This document shows, in pieces, positions 7,303 through 19,200 of a DNA stretch of 64,000 nucleotides. Position numbers and translations under genes: made by a program. Position 1 is the stretch's first letter. Every line of letters starts with the position of its first letter. The stretch is from positions 1,860,001 to 1,924,000 of the forward strand of contig NZ_CP139447.1 of NCBI RefSeq assembly GCF_047121295.1, in the 5' to 3' direction. The stretch is from Longispora sp047121295. GTDB taxonomy: Bacteria; Actinomycetota; Actinomycetes; Mycobacteriales; Micromonosporaceae. The notes beneath the pieces were generated by a model. The model ran no database searches and was not told the DNA's origin. It saw only the letters and a program-made list of their open reading frames with translations.

Positions 7303-7629
7303 TCAGGCTTCCTCCGAGTACTGGTGGGCCTCGAATTGCCAGCTTCGGTCGGGCTGCTCCCGCCATGCCTCGGTACCCGGCGCCATGGCCGCCAACGCGG
7401 CGATCGTCGGATCGGACGCGGTCAGGTGTTCCATGCAGATCAGGATCGAGTTGCCGTTCGGATCGCTCACCCCGTCGGCGACCAGCCAGTCACCGTCAGC
7501 ATCGTGTACGACCGCCCGGGCAGGCTCGGTGCCGTCCGCGACCGTTCGCTGGACCACCACGCCCAGATGCTGGGGGAACTGGTCGTCGGGATACGGCCAG
7601 GCCACGCCGCGCAGGACTTCGTGAGACAT
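7303..7629 (-). CDS. Small hypothetical protein
   Basis: About 108 residues from the Met at 7629; an upstream in-frame start at 7677 would add a poorly conserved-looking arginine-rich leader. The sequence is soluble and acidic, with ARAVVHDADGDWLVADGVSD and DPTIAALAAMAPGTEAWREQ as the most ordered stretches. It resembles small uncharacterised proteins often seen near toxin loci in actinobacterial islands. It sits just inside the internal att remnant, on the same strand as the giant secreted gene but separated from it by a terminator, so it is probably transcribed on its own. No function assigned. Confidence 0.6.
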   Translation of the reverse strand: MSHEVLRGVAWPYPDDQFPQHLGVVVQRTVADGTEPARAVVHDADGDWLVADGVSDPNGNSILICMEHLTASDPTIAALAAMAPGTEAWREQPDRSWQFEAHQYSEEA

Positions 7630-7681
7630 CGGGCCAGTCTGCCAGGCCCTGGACGCACGGGTGGTGCAGGCTGTCAACAGA

Positions 7682-7720
7682 CTGAGGGCCCCGCCGACAA
7701 CCAGCCAACGGGGCCCTCAG
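7682..7720 (-). terminator. Hairpin terminator of the giant secreted-protein gene
   Basis: CTGAGGGCCCCG (7682-7693) and CGGGGCCCTCAG (7709-7720) form a 12-bp perfect stem ten bases beyond the stop of the 1775-residue gene. Confidence 0.8.
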
Positions 7721-7730
7721 CCAGCGGATC

Positions 7731-10700
7731 CTAGCTTCCGCGTACCTCCAGTTCGTCGAGCATCGTCCAGGCCGTACCCCCGTCAATTTCGATCTTGACG
7801 TACCTGCCTGTGGCGTTGACGTTGATCTGGCGGTACGTCTTGGACTGGGTCTTGAGCCCGATCGCGGGGGCGTCGATGGTGGTGGTCTGCTGGAAGTTCA
7901 CGCCGTCGGTGGAGACGTAGTAGCGGACCTTGGGTGGCATGAACAGGTAGTCGGAGCGGATCTGCAGCAGGTTGCTGTCGATCTCCTTGATGCTGCGGGC
8001 GCTACCGAGGTCGATGGTGAACGAGTACGTGCCCAGCGCGTTGCGGCCCTGCCATTGCGGGCCGTAGACGTTGGTGCCGTGGACCCCGTCGGTGAGTGAC
8101 CGGCCTCCGGTGTCCGGGTAGGTCGGGCTGGCTGGCGTGCTGGATGTGTACGTGCAGCCGGGCGCGCCGTCGGCGGCCCCACAGCGGGCGTAGTTGACCG
8201 GTGCTGCGGGTAGTGCCGGGGTGCTGGCCGGTGCGGTGTTGCTCAGCGGGGACTCCAGACCGGAGCCGTCGAATGCCCGGACCTGGTAGGAGTAGGTGCG
8301 TCCGCCGTCGAGTTGGCGGTCGACGAACTGGCCGGCCGACCCGACGGTGTCGTAGACGAGTTCGGTGTCGCGGTACACGTGGTAGCCGGCCACCCCGCTG
8401 CCGACATCGGTTGACGAGCCCCAGGTGAGGGTGACCGTCTGCGCGTCGTTGGTGGTCGCGGTGAGCGTGCCGGGCTGGGTGGGGGCGGTTCCGTCGGTGC
8501 CGTCGCCGGTGGCCGTGGTCGCCCACTGCCGGTACGCGTTGTTGTAGGGAAGGGTTCCGGTCGGTCCGTCGGCCGACAGGTAGTGGCTGAACGAGAACGA
8601 CCAGTACCCGGTGACATACGGTCGGACGGCACGCAGATCCGTGACGAGGTTGCGGATCGGCATGGAACGCAGGCCGTTCGGGCCGATCTCGAACGTCTCG
8701 GTGTCGGCGAACAACTGGGTGGATGTGCCCGCGTTGGCGATGGCCGTCTTCATCCCCGTGTACCACTCGGCGAGCGCCGCGGCGTCGGCGTGGCCGGCGC
8801 CGACACCGTCCTGCAGGGCGATCACGTCGAAGTCAGCCTGTCGGAGGATGTCCGTCCACATCTGGCCCCAGGCGGCGCTGTTCTGCCAGCCGGGCAGTGC
8901 CGGGTTGACCGCGTTGAAGAACGGCGCGGCCGCCACGGGAAGGTTGCCCAGCCGTCGGAGCTCGGTGACGACGCTCCGGTAGAACGCGACCAGGTTGGCC
9001 TGCGCGGCCGGCGTGCCGAAGTGGACGTTGTCGGTTTCGAGAGGCAGGTACCAGCCGGCGAACGACGGGTGGTAGCCGTACCGTGCCCACAGATCGCGGG
9101 CGAGTGCCTTGGACAGTTCCGCTTCGGTGTTCGTCCAGGTCGGGTCGTTGGCGTAGGTGTTCCACCAGGCGTCGTTGACCTGTAGGCCCATCCAGACCTT
9201 GCGGCCGGTGCGGTCGGCGGCGCTGAGCGTTCGCTGCACGACGTCGGTGTTGGTGACCTTCTGAGTGCCCGCCAGGTCGGTCGGGTAGACGGTGGTCTTG
9301 CCGCCGGTGGAGTTGCTGTGCCCGTTGGCCGTCCACTGCAGAACCGCGGTGCCGATCTTCAGGTCGCGCAGTTCGGCGAAGTGGTGGTCGAGGGTGGCAT
9401 CAGACCAGCTGTCGATCAGGTCGGGCTGGATGAACGTGCCGTTCACCCGGTTGGCGGCCAGCGGGTCAGCCTCGGGGGTCTGCGGACTACGGGGCTGGAA
9501 GCCCGGGCCCGTTTCGACCCGCGAGATCTGTCCGGTGAAGAATCCGGTCCGGGTACCGGCGCTGAGGCCCGCCCCGATCTGGAACTTTCCGTTGGCCTGC
9601 CAGGATCCGATATGGGCGTTGCTGGCGGTCTTGGCGCCGTTCACGTACAACACCATGCCGCCGGTGGACTTGCGGTAGGAGGCGGTGAGCCGGACCCATG
9701 CACCGAGCTTGACGCTGCCGGACGGGGCCGCCACCACGTCGAGGACGGGGGAGTCCGCGTCGGTGCGTGGCATGGCGAACCGCCAGGAACCGTCGGAGGC
9801 TTCCGACCACAGCTTGAACCCGGATGTCCTCGTGCCGTCCTGGGAGGCGACCACGCCGCCGAGGGCGGTCGGGTACACCCAGGCCGAGACGTTGAAGTCC
9901 TTGTCGGTCGCGACCGCGGAGCTGTTGGTGCTGAGTACCGTGCTGGTGCCGTTCGTGGACAGTGCAGGGGCGAACAGGCCGCTGGTCTTCCACGCCACGC
10001 CGGCGGTTGTGGTGATGTTCAGGCTGCCCACCGAGTCGACGATGGGGGTGACGCCCTCGTCGAGCTTGAAGGCGTGGTTGGCGACCTGCAACTGCTGCGG
10101 GGTGCGGCTCGTGATGGCCGGGGTGCCCCAGATGTCGGTGACGAGGTGGGCGGTGACCGTGCGGTCCGCGCCGACGCTCCACAGGTCGACGGTGCCGTCG
10201 CGGTTGATGTCGCCGGCCCGCAGCCTGAGGTCACCGCCGGTGTTCCAACCGCCGGCGACCTTCTTCTGGGCGACGTTGAGCTTGCCGTTGGCCTGGTCGT
10301 AGGTCGGGTTGATCCACACGTACAGGTCGCCGGTGGTGGAGTTCCACAGGTACACCAGGGTGGTGTTCCAGGCCTGGCCGCTGGCGATCTGCCAGTTGCC
10401 CCAGTCGGTGCCGCCGGTGGGCGTCAGGTTGTTCAGCGGCGCTGCCATGTCGTAGTCGCCGATGCCGGCGAGGCTCGGCAGGTACATCAGGCCGGAGCCG
10501 TCACCGGTGATCCCGACGAGGTCGGGATAGGTGGGGGCGGGTGTCCTGGTGCCGAGGTACACGCTGGTCAGGCTGCGGGGGCTGGCCCCGGCGGGGTCGA
10601 GCAGTATGTCAACCGAGATGGTCTTCGGGCTTTCGGTGAACTGGATGGGCGAGCCGTCCCCGGAGCCGGGCAGCACGACCGCGCTGCCGGGGAGCTTGGC

Positions 10701-13058
10701 GCTGTCTGGCGGGTAGTACACCAGCAGGTCCTGGGCGTCGCGTGCCATGAATCGTCCGGTGATCACCTGGCCGCCGTCGAAGTCGGCGGGAGAGTGGTCG
10801 CTGATGCCGTTGCCGTTCTCGCCGATGTCCGTGGCATAGGGGGAGACGTCGTTGTCCACGTTGCCGGTCGCCTGCCACAGGCCTGACGGGAAGCCGTACT
10901 TGGCACCGATCGTGGCCAGGTCCGGGATTCCGTCGCCGTTGAGGTCGCCGTCGGCGGCGATCACGGCGGCGGGCATCGCGTTGAACACCAGGCGTGCCGA
11001 GTCCAGGCCGATGTTGCCGCCGGGCGACTTGGCCGTGACGGTCAACGTGTTGGTGTGCCGGGGCGGCGTGACGGTCACGGTCGCCTTGCCGGCGGCGTCC
11101 GCGGCGATCTCCTCGGCCTGCGCCCCGTTGAGCTGGTAGAGGTATGTCGCGGGCAGCGGTCCGCTGGCCGGCGGCTTGATCTGGATGCTCACCGGCTGGC
11201 CGATGGTGGCGCTGGCCGGCGGGTCGATGGTCGGCGCGCCGGGTCGGTTCGGGTCGAAGCGGAACGCGCAGGTCGCCGACCAGGGGCCGGTGAGGCTGCC
11301 GTCGCTGGCCGCGACCCGCCAGGAGAACGACGTCACGGCGTTGCCGGCGGCACCGGAGAGCACGGTGTGGTCCACGACCTTCCGGGCGATGTCGCCCGAG
11401 GCCGCGCTCACGGGGTTCGGGTTGAACCCGGCCGGGGCGGTGTGGGTCGCGTCGTCGGTCTTCCACAGCTGGTAGGTGACGGCGAGCCCGTCGCTGTCGG
11501 CGTCGGTGACGGTCGAGGCCAGGGTCACGTCGCCGTCGCCGACGTAGCTGGGCGGGTTGGCGGCGCAGCTGCTGGTCGGGGAGGTGCCCAGCGCGGTGGG
11601 CGTGTTCGGTGCGTGGTTGTAGACGATGGTGAGCACCGGGCTGTTCTGGTCGAACTTCTTCCACGCGTCGGTGTTGGTCTCATCAGCCGTCAGCGCGAAG
11701 GTCTGGGTCGTCTTGTTGGCCGCGACGTCGGCGTTGACCGCGCTGAGGACGTCGAAGCCGACGCCGTCGACGGGGCAGCCGCTGTCGTGGCCGTGTGCGA
11801 CGTTCGCTGAGGCGACCAGGCCGCCGAGTGGGGTGTTCTTCCAGGAGTTCCAGATCGCGTTGTTGTAGTCGAGGGTCTGGCTGGGGGCGTAGAGGTTGAC
11901 CGGCTGGGCGGTGCACGACCACGAGTGAGTCTCGGTCATGGTCAGCTGCGCGGACTGGATCGTCGCTCCGGACAGCTGGCTGACCGGGATCGCGAAGTTG
12001 ATCAGCGTCCGCGTGATCATGCCGTCTTCGGAGGAGTAGCCGACCTGCATGCGGCCGTCCGGCGCGGGAGTGGTGTTCCAGTAGCGGGCGCCGGGGTAGT
12101 TGCCGGCGATCGATGCCCACCCCGTCTTCTGTCCTGCGGTGGGGGTCCACCCTGGATCCAGGTACAGCGGGTAGGTCGCCGCGCGCAGCAGCGTCGGATC
12201 CGGGGTGAGGTCGATGCCGGTGGCGTCGACCTTCGCCTCGATCCGCGCCACCTTCGCGACCCGGCCGGGGCCGGACGGAGACGAACTGTCAGCGCTGCGA
12301 AGCCCTGCTGTGGCCTTGGGGCTGGAGCCGGTCGTGGAGTCCCACATCAGAGGCGCGGGCGCGGTGAACGTGGCCCGACCGGTGCGGTCCTTGGCGCTGA
12401 GGTTGCCGCTGGCGTCGGTCTCGACCTTCACGCCGTCGGTCCGGGTCGCCAGTCGCAGCTTTGCCAGCGCCGGGTCGGCGGCGGCCTGGGCGGTCTTGAC
12501 GACCAGCACCTCGCGGAAACCGCCCTGGGCGTCGACGGTGACCTTCAGGTCGACGTCGGCCAGCACGTTCGGGTATGTCGCGCTCGCGCCCTCAAGCTTG
12601 GGAGCGGGCAGGGCCATGGGCATACCGAGAGCCAGGGATGTCCCGGCGTTGCTGAGCGTGGCCAGCGGGCCGGTGCCGCCACCGGACAGGCTCAGTCCGC
12701 TGGTGGTGACCTTGGGCGCGATCGTGCCGTCGGGCTTGTGCTCCAAGGTCGCGTCGAGCCCGACCCAGTCGGCGCCCGCACGTTTGCGAACCGGCACCGC
12801 GCTGCGGGCGAGGGTGAGTTGGCCGTTCGGGCCCGCGGTCAGGGTGTCCGTCGCGGTCGTCGCGGCCTTCACCTGCACAGGCGCGCCGGTCCCGCGGGCC
12901 TGCTTGAGGGCCTGCTCGATGGTGTTCGTGGGCGGTGTCGGAGACGTGGGCTCGGCCTGAGCCGGTCCGATCTGAACGGTGCTGGCCAGGAGGGCGCTCA
13001 GTCCGGCGAGCACGCCGGCCCGCCGCGCCCAGGGACCGCGACGCAGTGATGGTCTCAT
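7731..13058 (-). CDS. Giant secreted multidomain protein (DNRLRE, LamG, DUF4434, FnIII, F5/8C)
   Basis: A 1775-residue exported protein. It starts with a signal peptide: basic start, hydrophobic core LAGLSALLASTVQIG, and a likely AQA cleavage site. Then, by approximate residue: a DNRLRE-type beta-sandwich (310-480), Ig-like linkers, an FG-GAP-type loop DLNGDGIPDLA near 700 and a second (DINRDGTVDLW) near 950, a LamG-like jelly roll (1000-1190), and a DUF4434-type TIM-barrel glycosidase-like domain (1205-1490, containing GYHPSFAGWYLPLE). A fibronectin III domain (1520-1605) and a C-terminal discoidin/F5-8C carbohydrate-binding domain (1640-1774) follow. Such proteins usually accompany RHS toxins in actinobacteria. 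It is divergently transcribed from the RHS gene and may help surface display or substrate recognition, which is inference. Confidence 0.85.
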   Translation of the reverse strand: MRPSLRRGPWARRAGVLAGLSALLASTVQIGPAQAEPTSPTPPTNTIEQALKQARGTGAPVQVKAATTATDTLTAGPNGQLTLARSAVPVRKRAGADWVGLDATLEHKPDGTIAPKVTTSGLSLSGGGTGPLATLSNAGTSLALGMPMALPAPKLEGASATYPNVLADVDLKVTVDAQGGFREVLVVKTAQAAADPALAKLRLATRTDGVKVETDASGNLSAKDRTGRATFTAPAPLMWDSTTGSSPKATAGLRSADSSSPSGPGRVAKVARIEAKVDATGIDLTPDPTLLRAATYPLYLDPGWTPTAGQKTGWASIAGNYPGARYWNTTPAPDGRMQVGYSSEDGMITRTLINFAIPVSQLSGATIQSAQLTMTETHSWSCTAQPVNLYAPSQTLDYNNAIWNSWKNTPLGGLVASANVAHGHDSGCPVDGVGFDVLSAVNADVAANKTTQTFALTADETNTDAWKKFDQNSPVLTIVYNHAPNTPTALGTSPTSSCAANPPSYVGDGDVTLASTVTDADSDGLAVTYQLWKTDDATHTAPAGFNPNPVSAASGDIARKVVDHTVLSGAAGNAVTSFSWRVAASDGSLTGPWSATCAFRFDPNRPGAPTIDPPASATIGQPVSIQIKPPASGPLPATYLYQLNGAQAEEIAADAAGKATVTVTPPRHTNTLTVTAKSPGGNIGLDSARLVFNAMPAAVIAADGDLNGDGIPDLATIGAKYGFPSGLWQATGNVDNDVSPYATDIGENGNGISDHSPADFDGGQVITGRFMARDAQDLLVYYPPDSAKLPGSAVVLPGSGDGSPIQFTESPKTISVDILLDPAGASPRSLTSVYLGTRTPAPTYPDLVGITGDGSGLMYLPSLAGIGDYDMAAPLNNLTPTGGTDWGNWQIASGQAWNTTLVYLWNSTTGDLYVWINPTYDQANGKLNVAQKKVAGGWNTGGDLRLRAGDINRDGTVDLWSVGADRTVTAHLVTDIWGTPAITSRTPQQLQVANHAFKLDEGVTPIVDSVGSLNITTTAGVAWKTSGLFAPALSTNGTSTVLSTNSSAVATDKDFNVSAWVYPTALGGVVASQDGTRTSGFKLWSEASDGSWRFAMPRTDADSPVLDVVAAPSGSVKLGAWVRLTASYRKSTGGMVLYVNGAKTASNAHIGSWQANGKFQIGAGLSAGTRTGFFTGQISRVETGPGFQPRSPQTPEADPLAANRVNGTFIQPDLIDSWSDATLDHHFAELRDLKIGTAVLQWTANGHSNSTGGKTTVYPTDLAGTQKVTNTDVVQRTLSAADRTGRKVWMGLQVNDAWWNTYANDPTWTNTEAELSKALARDLWARYGYHPSFAGWYLPLETDNVHFGTPAAQANLVAFYRSVVTELRRLGNLPVAAAPFFNAVNPALPGWQNSAAWGQMWTDILRQADFDVIALQDGVGAGHADAAALAEWYTGMKTAIANAGTSTQLFADTETFEIGPNGLRSMPIRNLVTDLRAVRPYVTGYWSFSFSHYLSADGPTGTLPYNNAYRQWATTATGDGTDGTAPTQPGTLTATTNDAQTVTLTWGSSTDVGSGVAGYHVYRDTELVYDTVGSAGQFVDRQLDGGRTYSYQVRAFDGSGLESPLSNTAPASTPALPAAPVNYARCGAADGAPGCTYTSSTPASPTYPDTGGRSLTDGVHGTNVYGPQWQGRNALGTYSFTIDLGSARSIKEIDSNLLQIRSDYLFMPPKVRYYVSTDGVNFQQTTTIDAPAIGLKTQSKTYRQINVNATGRYVKIEIDGGTAWTMLDELEVRGS

Positions 13059-13139
13059 ATGTTTGGATTTCCCCGTTTTTTGTTCGCACGGGGACCTGCC
13101 GCCCCCGCTGCCGACCGGGAGCCTAGTCAGGGTTTCAAG

Positions 13140-13155
13140 ATCACGCTCACGTGAT
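13140..13155. promoter_or_regulatory. Perfect palindrome between divergent giant genes
   Basis: ATCACG-CTCA-CGTGAT, a 6+4+6 perfect inverted repeat, lies 82 bp from the start of the giant secreted gene and 126 bp from the RHS gene, in the 223-bp shared upstream region. The size and location suit a dimeric regulator that would co-ordinate both genes. The regulator is unknown. Confidence 0.45.
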
Positions 13156-13281
13156 TGCTCTCACAGTTCCCATGTTTCCCCTTGTCATGGGAGCCTTGCG
13201 CCCGACGGGGGTCCTTCGTGTGTCCGATGTGGTATCCCTGTCCAATTTTCCTTGATTTCAAGCTGATTGCGGGGGCTATGT

Positions 13282-16200
13282 ATGACATGGCGAAGCATGC
13301 CCAAAAGAAGACCGTGGTTGTTCGTCGGCATCGCCGCGCTCGGCCTGGCGGTGGTCGCCGCCGGCCTGCCTGACGGCGCCATGCCCTGGCTGCCGGACGC
13401 TGTCTCGGAAGCCGGGCCGGCTCCGAGCCGCTCCGTGCAGGGCGTGTTCCGGGTCGAACCGCACTTCCAGAACCCGACCGAGCAGGCCAAGCCATTCGTG
13501 CCGAGTGCGACCCGTTGGCCGGCCGGCGGCACGGAGAAGCTCACGCTCAACACCGGCGTGACCAGGGCCCGAACGTTGCCGGTCTGGGTTGAGCGCTCCG
13601 CCGCAGGACCTGCCGCCGATCTGGAGGTCAAGGTTCTTGACCACGCCAAGGCTGAAAAGGCCGCGGTACCCGGAGTGCTGCTCACTGTGGCTCCTACGGC
13701 CACGGAGCTGCGGATCGGGCTGGACCACACCGGATTCGGCCAGGCGTACGGCGGCTCCTTCGGCGACCGCCTCCGCCTGGTCGAATACCCCACCTGTCTG
13801 CTGAACCACCCCGACAAGGCCGAATGTCACCGGCCCACCCCGCTGACGGGTGGCAACCGTGACGGGTCGGTCACCGGCCTGCTGGCGCCCAGCGCCCAGT
13901 CCCGGCTGCTGGCGGCGGCGCCGACGAACGGCGGCGACGGCGGCAAGGAGGGCACCTACAGCGCCACGGACCTCAAGGCATCGGGATCCTGGACGGCCGG
14001 CGGCAACGCCGGCTCGTTCACCTACGGCTACCCGATCGCGGTTCCAGCTGCCTCGTCCTCGCTGGTGCCAGAGGTTTCGCTGTCGTATGACTCGGGCTCC
14101 CTCGATGGCCAGACAGCCACCTCCCAGGCCCAGGCCTCGTGGGCCGGTGACGGCTGGTCGACCCCGCGTTCGTTCGTGGAGCAGTCCTTCACCTCGTGTG
14201 CGAACGACCCGGAGGGCACCGCGTCCCCGGTCCTTTCCGGCGACCTGTGCTACAACGGCCCGATCCTCACCCTGTCGCTGAACGGCACCAGCACCCCCTT
14301 GGTGTGGGACGCGGGGCTGTCGACCTGGAAGCCGAAGAGCGACAACGGCTCCGTGGTCAACCACGTCGTGAACAGCAACAACGGCTCGGCAACCTACAAC
14401 ACCGATTACTGGACGGTCACGACCCGCAACGGCACCGTCTACTCGTTCGGCCGCAACCAGCTGCCCGGCTTCACCGCAGGTCAGACGCCGACGAACTCCG
14501 TGGACAGCGTCCCGGTGTACTCCTCGCACGCGAACGACCCCTGCTACAGCAGTTCCGGGTTCGCAGCCTCGGTGTGCACCATGGCCAACCGGTGGAACCT
14601 CGACTACGTCGTCGACGTCCACGGCAACGCGATGTCCTACAACTATGTCCAGGACCGCAACTACTACGGCCAGAACAACGGCACCACCAACGTGTCCTAC
14701 GTCCGCGACAGCCACCTCGACCACATCGACTACGGCTTCACCGACGGCGGCGCCTACGGGACCATCGCCGACAAGGTCGTGTTCGCCACCGGCGACCGGT
14801 GTCTGGCCAACTGCCAGCCGCTGAACGCCACCACCAAGGCCAACTGGGCCGACGTGCCCTTCGACCTGATCTGCAACCAAGGCGCGACCTGTACGGCCAC
14901 CTCACCGGCCTACTTCTCCACGGTCCGCCTGACCTCGATCAGCACCCGGCAGTGGAACCCGGCCACCTCCCAGCACGTCACCGTCGACTCCTACGCGCTG
15001 GACGAGACCATGCCCTCCGGCACGGGACAACCGGCGACGTTGTGGCTGGCCTCGATCACCCACACCGGCTCCGGAACCCTCGGCGGCGGCTCGACCACCC
15101 CGATCACCCTGCCGCCCGTCCAGTTCACCACGATCCCGCTGCAGAACCGGACCGATCCCACCAACCAGTCCGGCCTGCTGCGCTACCGGATCCGGACCGT
15201 CAAGACCGAGACCGGCTCGGTCATCTCGCCGACGTATGACCTGGCCAACCCGTGCGCCGTCCCGGTCACGGTCAACCCGGCCGCCAACACCAGCTCCTGC
15301 TACCCGGTCACCTGGACGCCGTCGGGCTACACGCAGCCGACACTGGACTGGTTCAACAAGTACGTCGTCACCAAGGTCACCGTCAGCGACCCCACCGGCG
15401 GTGCGCCGGACCTGGTCACGAACTACGAGTACCCGGGCGGCGCCGCCTGGCACCACGACGACAATGAGCTCACCCAGCCCAAGTACCGCAGCTACGGCGA
15501 GTTCCGCGGCTACGGCAAGGTCCGCGTCCTGACCGGCGACATCGGCAACAACAAGCAGGCACTGAGCGAGACAACCTACTACCGGGGCATGTCCGGCAAC
15601 GTCAAGGACTCCCTCAACGCAGACCACACCGACGCCGAGGAACTCGCCGGGCGCGAACTGGAGACCTCAGCGTTCCTCGGCAACGGCGGGATGCTGGATC
15701 ACTCGAGCATCACCTCCTACTGGGTCTCCAATCCGACCGCCACCCGCAGCCGGACCGGACTACCGGCACTGACCGCCACCATCGTCGCGCCGGCCCTGAT
15801 TTTCAGCCGGCAGGCCGTCACCGGCAGCGGTGCCACGACCTGGCGGCAGAACGCCACCGACATCTCCCACGACACCACCACCGGCCTGGAGAAGTTCCGC
15901 TACACCCACACCACTCCGGTCGACAACCGCTACGACAAGTGCACCCGCACCGAGTACGCCGCCGCCAACACCGCCAAGAACCTGGTCGGCCTGGTCTCGG
16001 AAACCGAGACCGACACGGTGGCCTGCGGTGGGTACACGGCCGGTGTCAGCGCCTCGGTCCCCCCGGCCAACCTGAACACCCTGGTCGCGCCCGGCACCGT
16101 CAACCGTCCCGACCAGGTGGCCGAAGCCAGCCGCACCTGGTACGACGACCCGACCTTTGCCACAGCCTTCCCACAGTCGAACCCGCCCGCCAAGGGCGAC

Positions 16201-19200
16201 CCGACACTGAATGCCAGGGCCGCGGACTGGGCAACCGGTCAGTTCTCGTTCCCGTCCAAGGTCAAGAAGGTCTACGACACCCGAGGCCGGGTGACCAGCA
16301 GCTTCGACGGCAACGGCAACGAGACGGCCACCACCTACACGACCGATGCCGTGGGTCTGACCACTGCCGTCTCGACCAAAAACGCCGTCGGGCACATCTC
16401 CAGCACGGTCGTCGAACCGCAGCGCGGCCAGAACACGAAGGTCACCGACCCCAATGGCGTGTTCACCACCCTGCAGTACGACCCGCTGGGCCGGTCCACA
16501 GCCGTGTGGCTATCCTCGCGCCTGACAACTGCGAACCCGAACCAGAAGTTCAGCTACGCCGTGTCCAATTCCGGGATCACGGCCACCACCAGCCAGAAGA
16601 TGAACAACGGCCTCAGTGCCTACCAGACGTCGACCCAGATCTACGACGGCCTGTTCCGGGTCCGTCAGACCCAGTCCAATAGCTCGGCTGCCGCCGGTGG
16701 CCGACTAGTCACAGACACCTTCTACGACTCACGCGGCTGGAAGAAATCGCAGAACGCCGCCTGGTACGACAGCAGCGCCGGCCCCGGCATAGGGCTGGTG
16801 TCCGCCACAGACCTCGGCAAGCAGGTCCCCAACCAGGACACCTACACCTACGACGGCCTCGGCCGGGTGGTGACCGACGTCAGCGGCAAGAACGGCGCAC
16901 CGATCTCCACCACCACCACCGTGTACAACGGTGACCGCACCACAGTGATCCCGCCCGCCGGCGGAACGACCCGAACCACCGTGTCCGACCCGCTCGGCCG
17001 CGACCTGGAGGTGCGCGAGTACCTCACCAACCCGACGCTGAACACGCCGGCGGACACCTTCACCGGTGTCTTCTCGATTACTGGTGGCACGACGAACACG
17101 GTCCGCTACGGCTACGACGGCCACGGCCGGCAGAACACCACCACCGATGACCAGAACAATGTCTGGACGAGCCGGTACGACCTGCTCGGGCGCCTGACCG
17201 GCAGCACCGACCCGGACGCCGGCACCAGCACCGGTCTGACCTACGACGCCAACGGCAACCTGCTGCAGAGCACCGACGCCCGAAACGTGACCGTCTCCAC
17301 CACCTACGACGCCCTGAACCGCAAGACCGGCCGCTATGCGGCCGCAACGGCGGCGCAGAGCTCCACGAACCGCACTGCGGCCTGGGTGTACGACAATAGC
17401 GACAACGCCGCAGTAGGGATGCACTTCCCCCTCGGCAAGCTGACCAGCAGCACCTCGTACAAGAACGGTTCCGCCTACACCCGTCAGCAGACGGACTTCG
17501 CCATCTGGGGCTCCTCGCTCAGCGAGAAGATCACCATCCCGGCCGGCGAGGGCGCGCTGACCAACACCTACACGTTCAAGCACACGTACACCTCGGGCGT
17601 GGGTCTGCCCTTCCGCGACATCTACGAAGCGGCAGGTGGCCTGCCCGCCGAGAACGTCACGCACGGTTACACCGGCGTCCTCGACATGCCGAGCACCCTG
17701 TCCGGCGCGGCCGAGTACGCCAACAACACCAGCTACGACGCCTACGGCCGCGTGGACCAGGTGAAGTTCGGCAGCACCGGGATCGGCAAGCTCACCAACG
17801 TCTACGACGAGCACACCGGTCGCGTCCTCAACCAGGTCGTCACCCGCACCGCGATGGCGCCGACCGACTTCATCGACAACCAGAACTACGTCTACGACGC
17901 GGCGGGCAACGTCCTGCAGCAGAGCGGCGCACACAACGGCTCGTCTACCCAGGCCGAGACCCAGTGTTTCCGCTATGACGGGCTCCGTCGGCTGACCGCC
18001 GCCTGGACGGGCACCGACAACTGTGTCGCCACCCCGGCGACCGGCAGCTCCGGAACCGTGGGCAGCGGCCTCAGCGGCGCCTATTGGACCACCTGGGCGA
18101 TCGACAACCTCGGTCGGCGGACCCAGCAGGTGCAGCACGGCCTCGGCGGAGCCGCAGACGTCAACACCACCTACACCTACAACACCGGCCAGCCTCACAC
18201 CCTGGCGAGCACGTCCAGCACCGGCGGCGGCACCACCTCCTACGGGTACGACAACGCGGGCAACACCAACACCCGCAACGCCGGCCAGGGAAGCCAGATC
18301 CTCAGCTGGGACGAGGTCGGCCGGCTGTCCGGTGTCACCGGCAGCACCGCAGGGAACAGCAACTACGTCTACGACGCCGACGGCAACCTCCTGCTCCAGA
18401 AGGACCCGGGGACTACCACCCTGTACCTGCCGGGGCAGCAGTTGGCTCTGGACACGACAAGTGGCACCGTAACCGGCAACCGGTACTACGGACTGCCGTC
18501 CGGCGTGACCGCTGTGCGCACCGGCTCGACGTACTCGTTCGTGATCGGTGACGACCAGCACGCGACGGGGTCTCTCAAGCTGGACAGCGCGATCCAGAAC
18601 CCGACGTGGCGACAGTTCACGCCTTACGGCGGGCAACGGGGCGCCGCGGTGACCTGGTTGGACAACCACGGCTTCCTGGACAAGACCACCAGCGCCGCCA
18701 CCGGACTCACGCACATCGGGGCACGAGACTACGACCCGAACCTGGGCAGATTCCTCAGCGTCGACCCCGAGGTATACCACGACGATCCGCAGACACTTGC
18801 TAACTACATCTACGCCAACAACAGCCCTTTCACCTTCAGCGACCCCACCGGCCGCTCCTGGTGGAAAACCGCGCTCATCATCACCGCGATCGTCGTCGTC
18901 GCGGTCGTCGTCGTCGCAGCGATCGTCGTAGCCGGTCCCGTGGTCGCGGCGATGGCCGCCACCGCAGCAGCGGAGAGCGCCGCAGCGGGAGCAGCTACCG
19001 CAGCAGCCACCGCTGGAGCCACAGCGGCACTCGGAGCAGCCGAAGCCGGAGCCGGCGTCGGGATGGCCGCAGCCATGGGGGCAGCCGGTGCCGCGGGAAG
19101 CCTGGGAGTCAGCGCCGGTACCGCAATCGCGGCGGGCGGCGTCGGGATCCTGGCAGGCACTGAACTCGGTGTTGGCCTCGCCTACGGGGGTGAAGCCCTC

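Noticed and set aside
13139..13281. A transposon end or small RNA in the gap between the two giant genes
   Set aside because: Apart from the 16-bp palindrome there is no terminal inverted repeat pair, no target duplication and no promoter-terminator pair that would define a small RNA.
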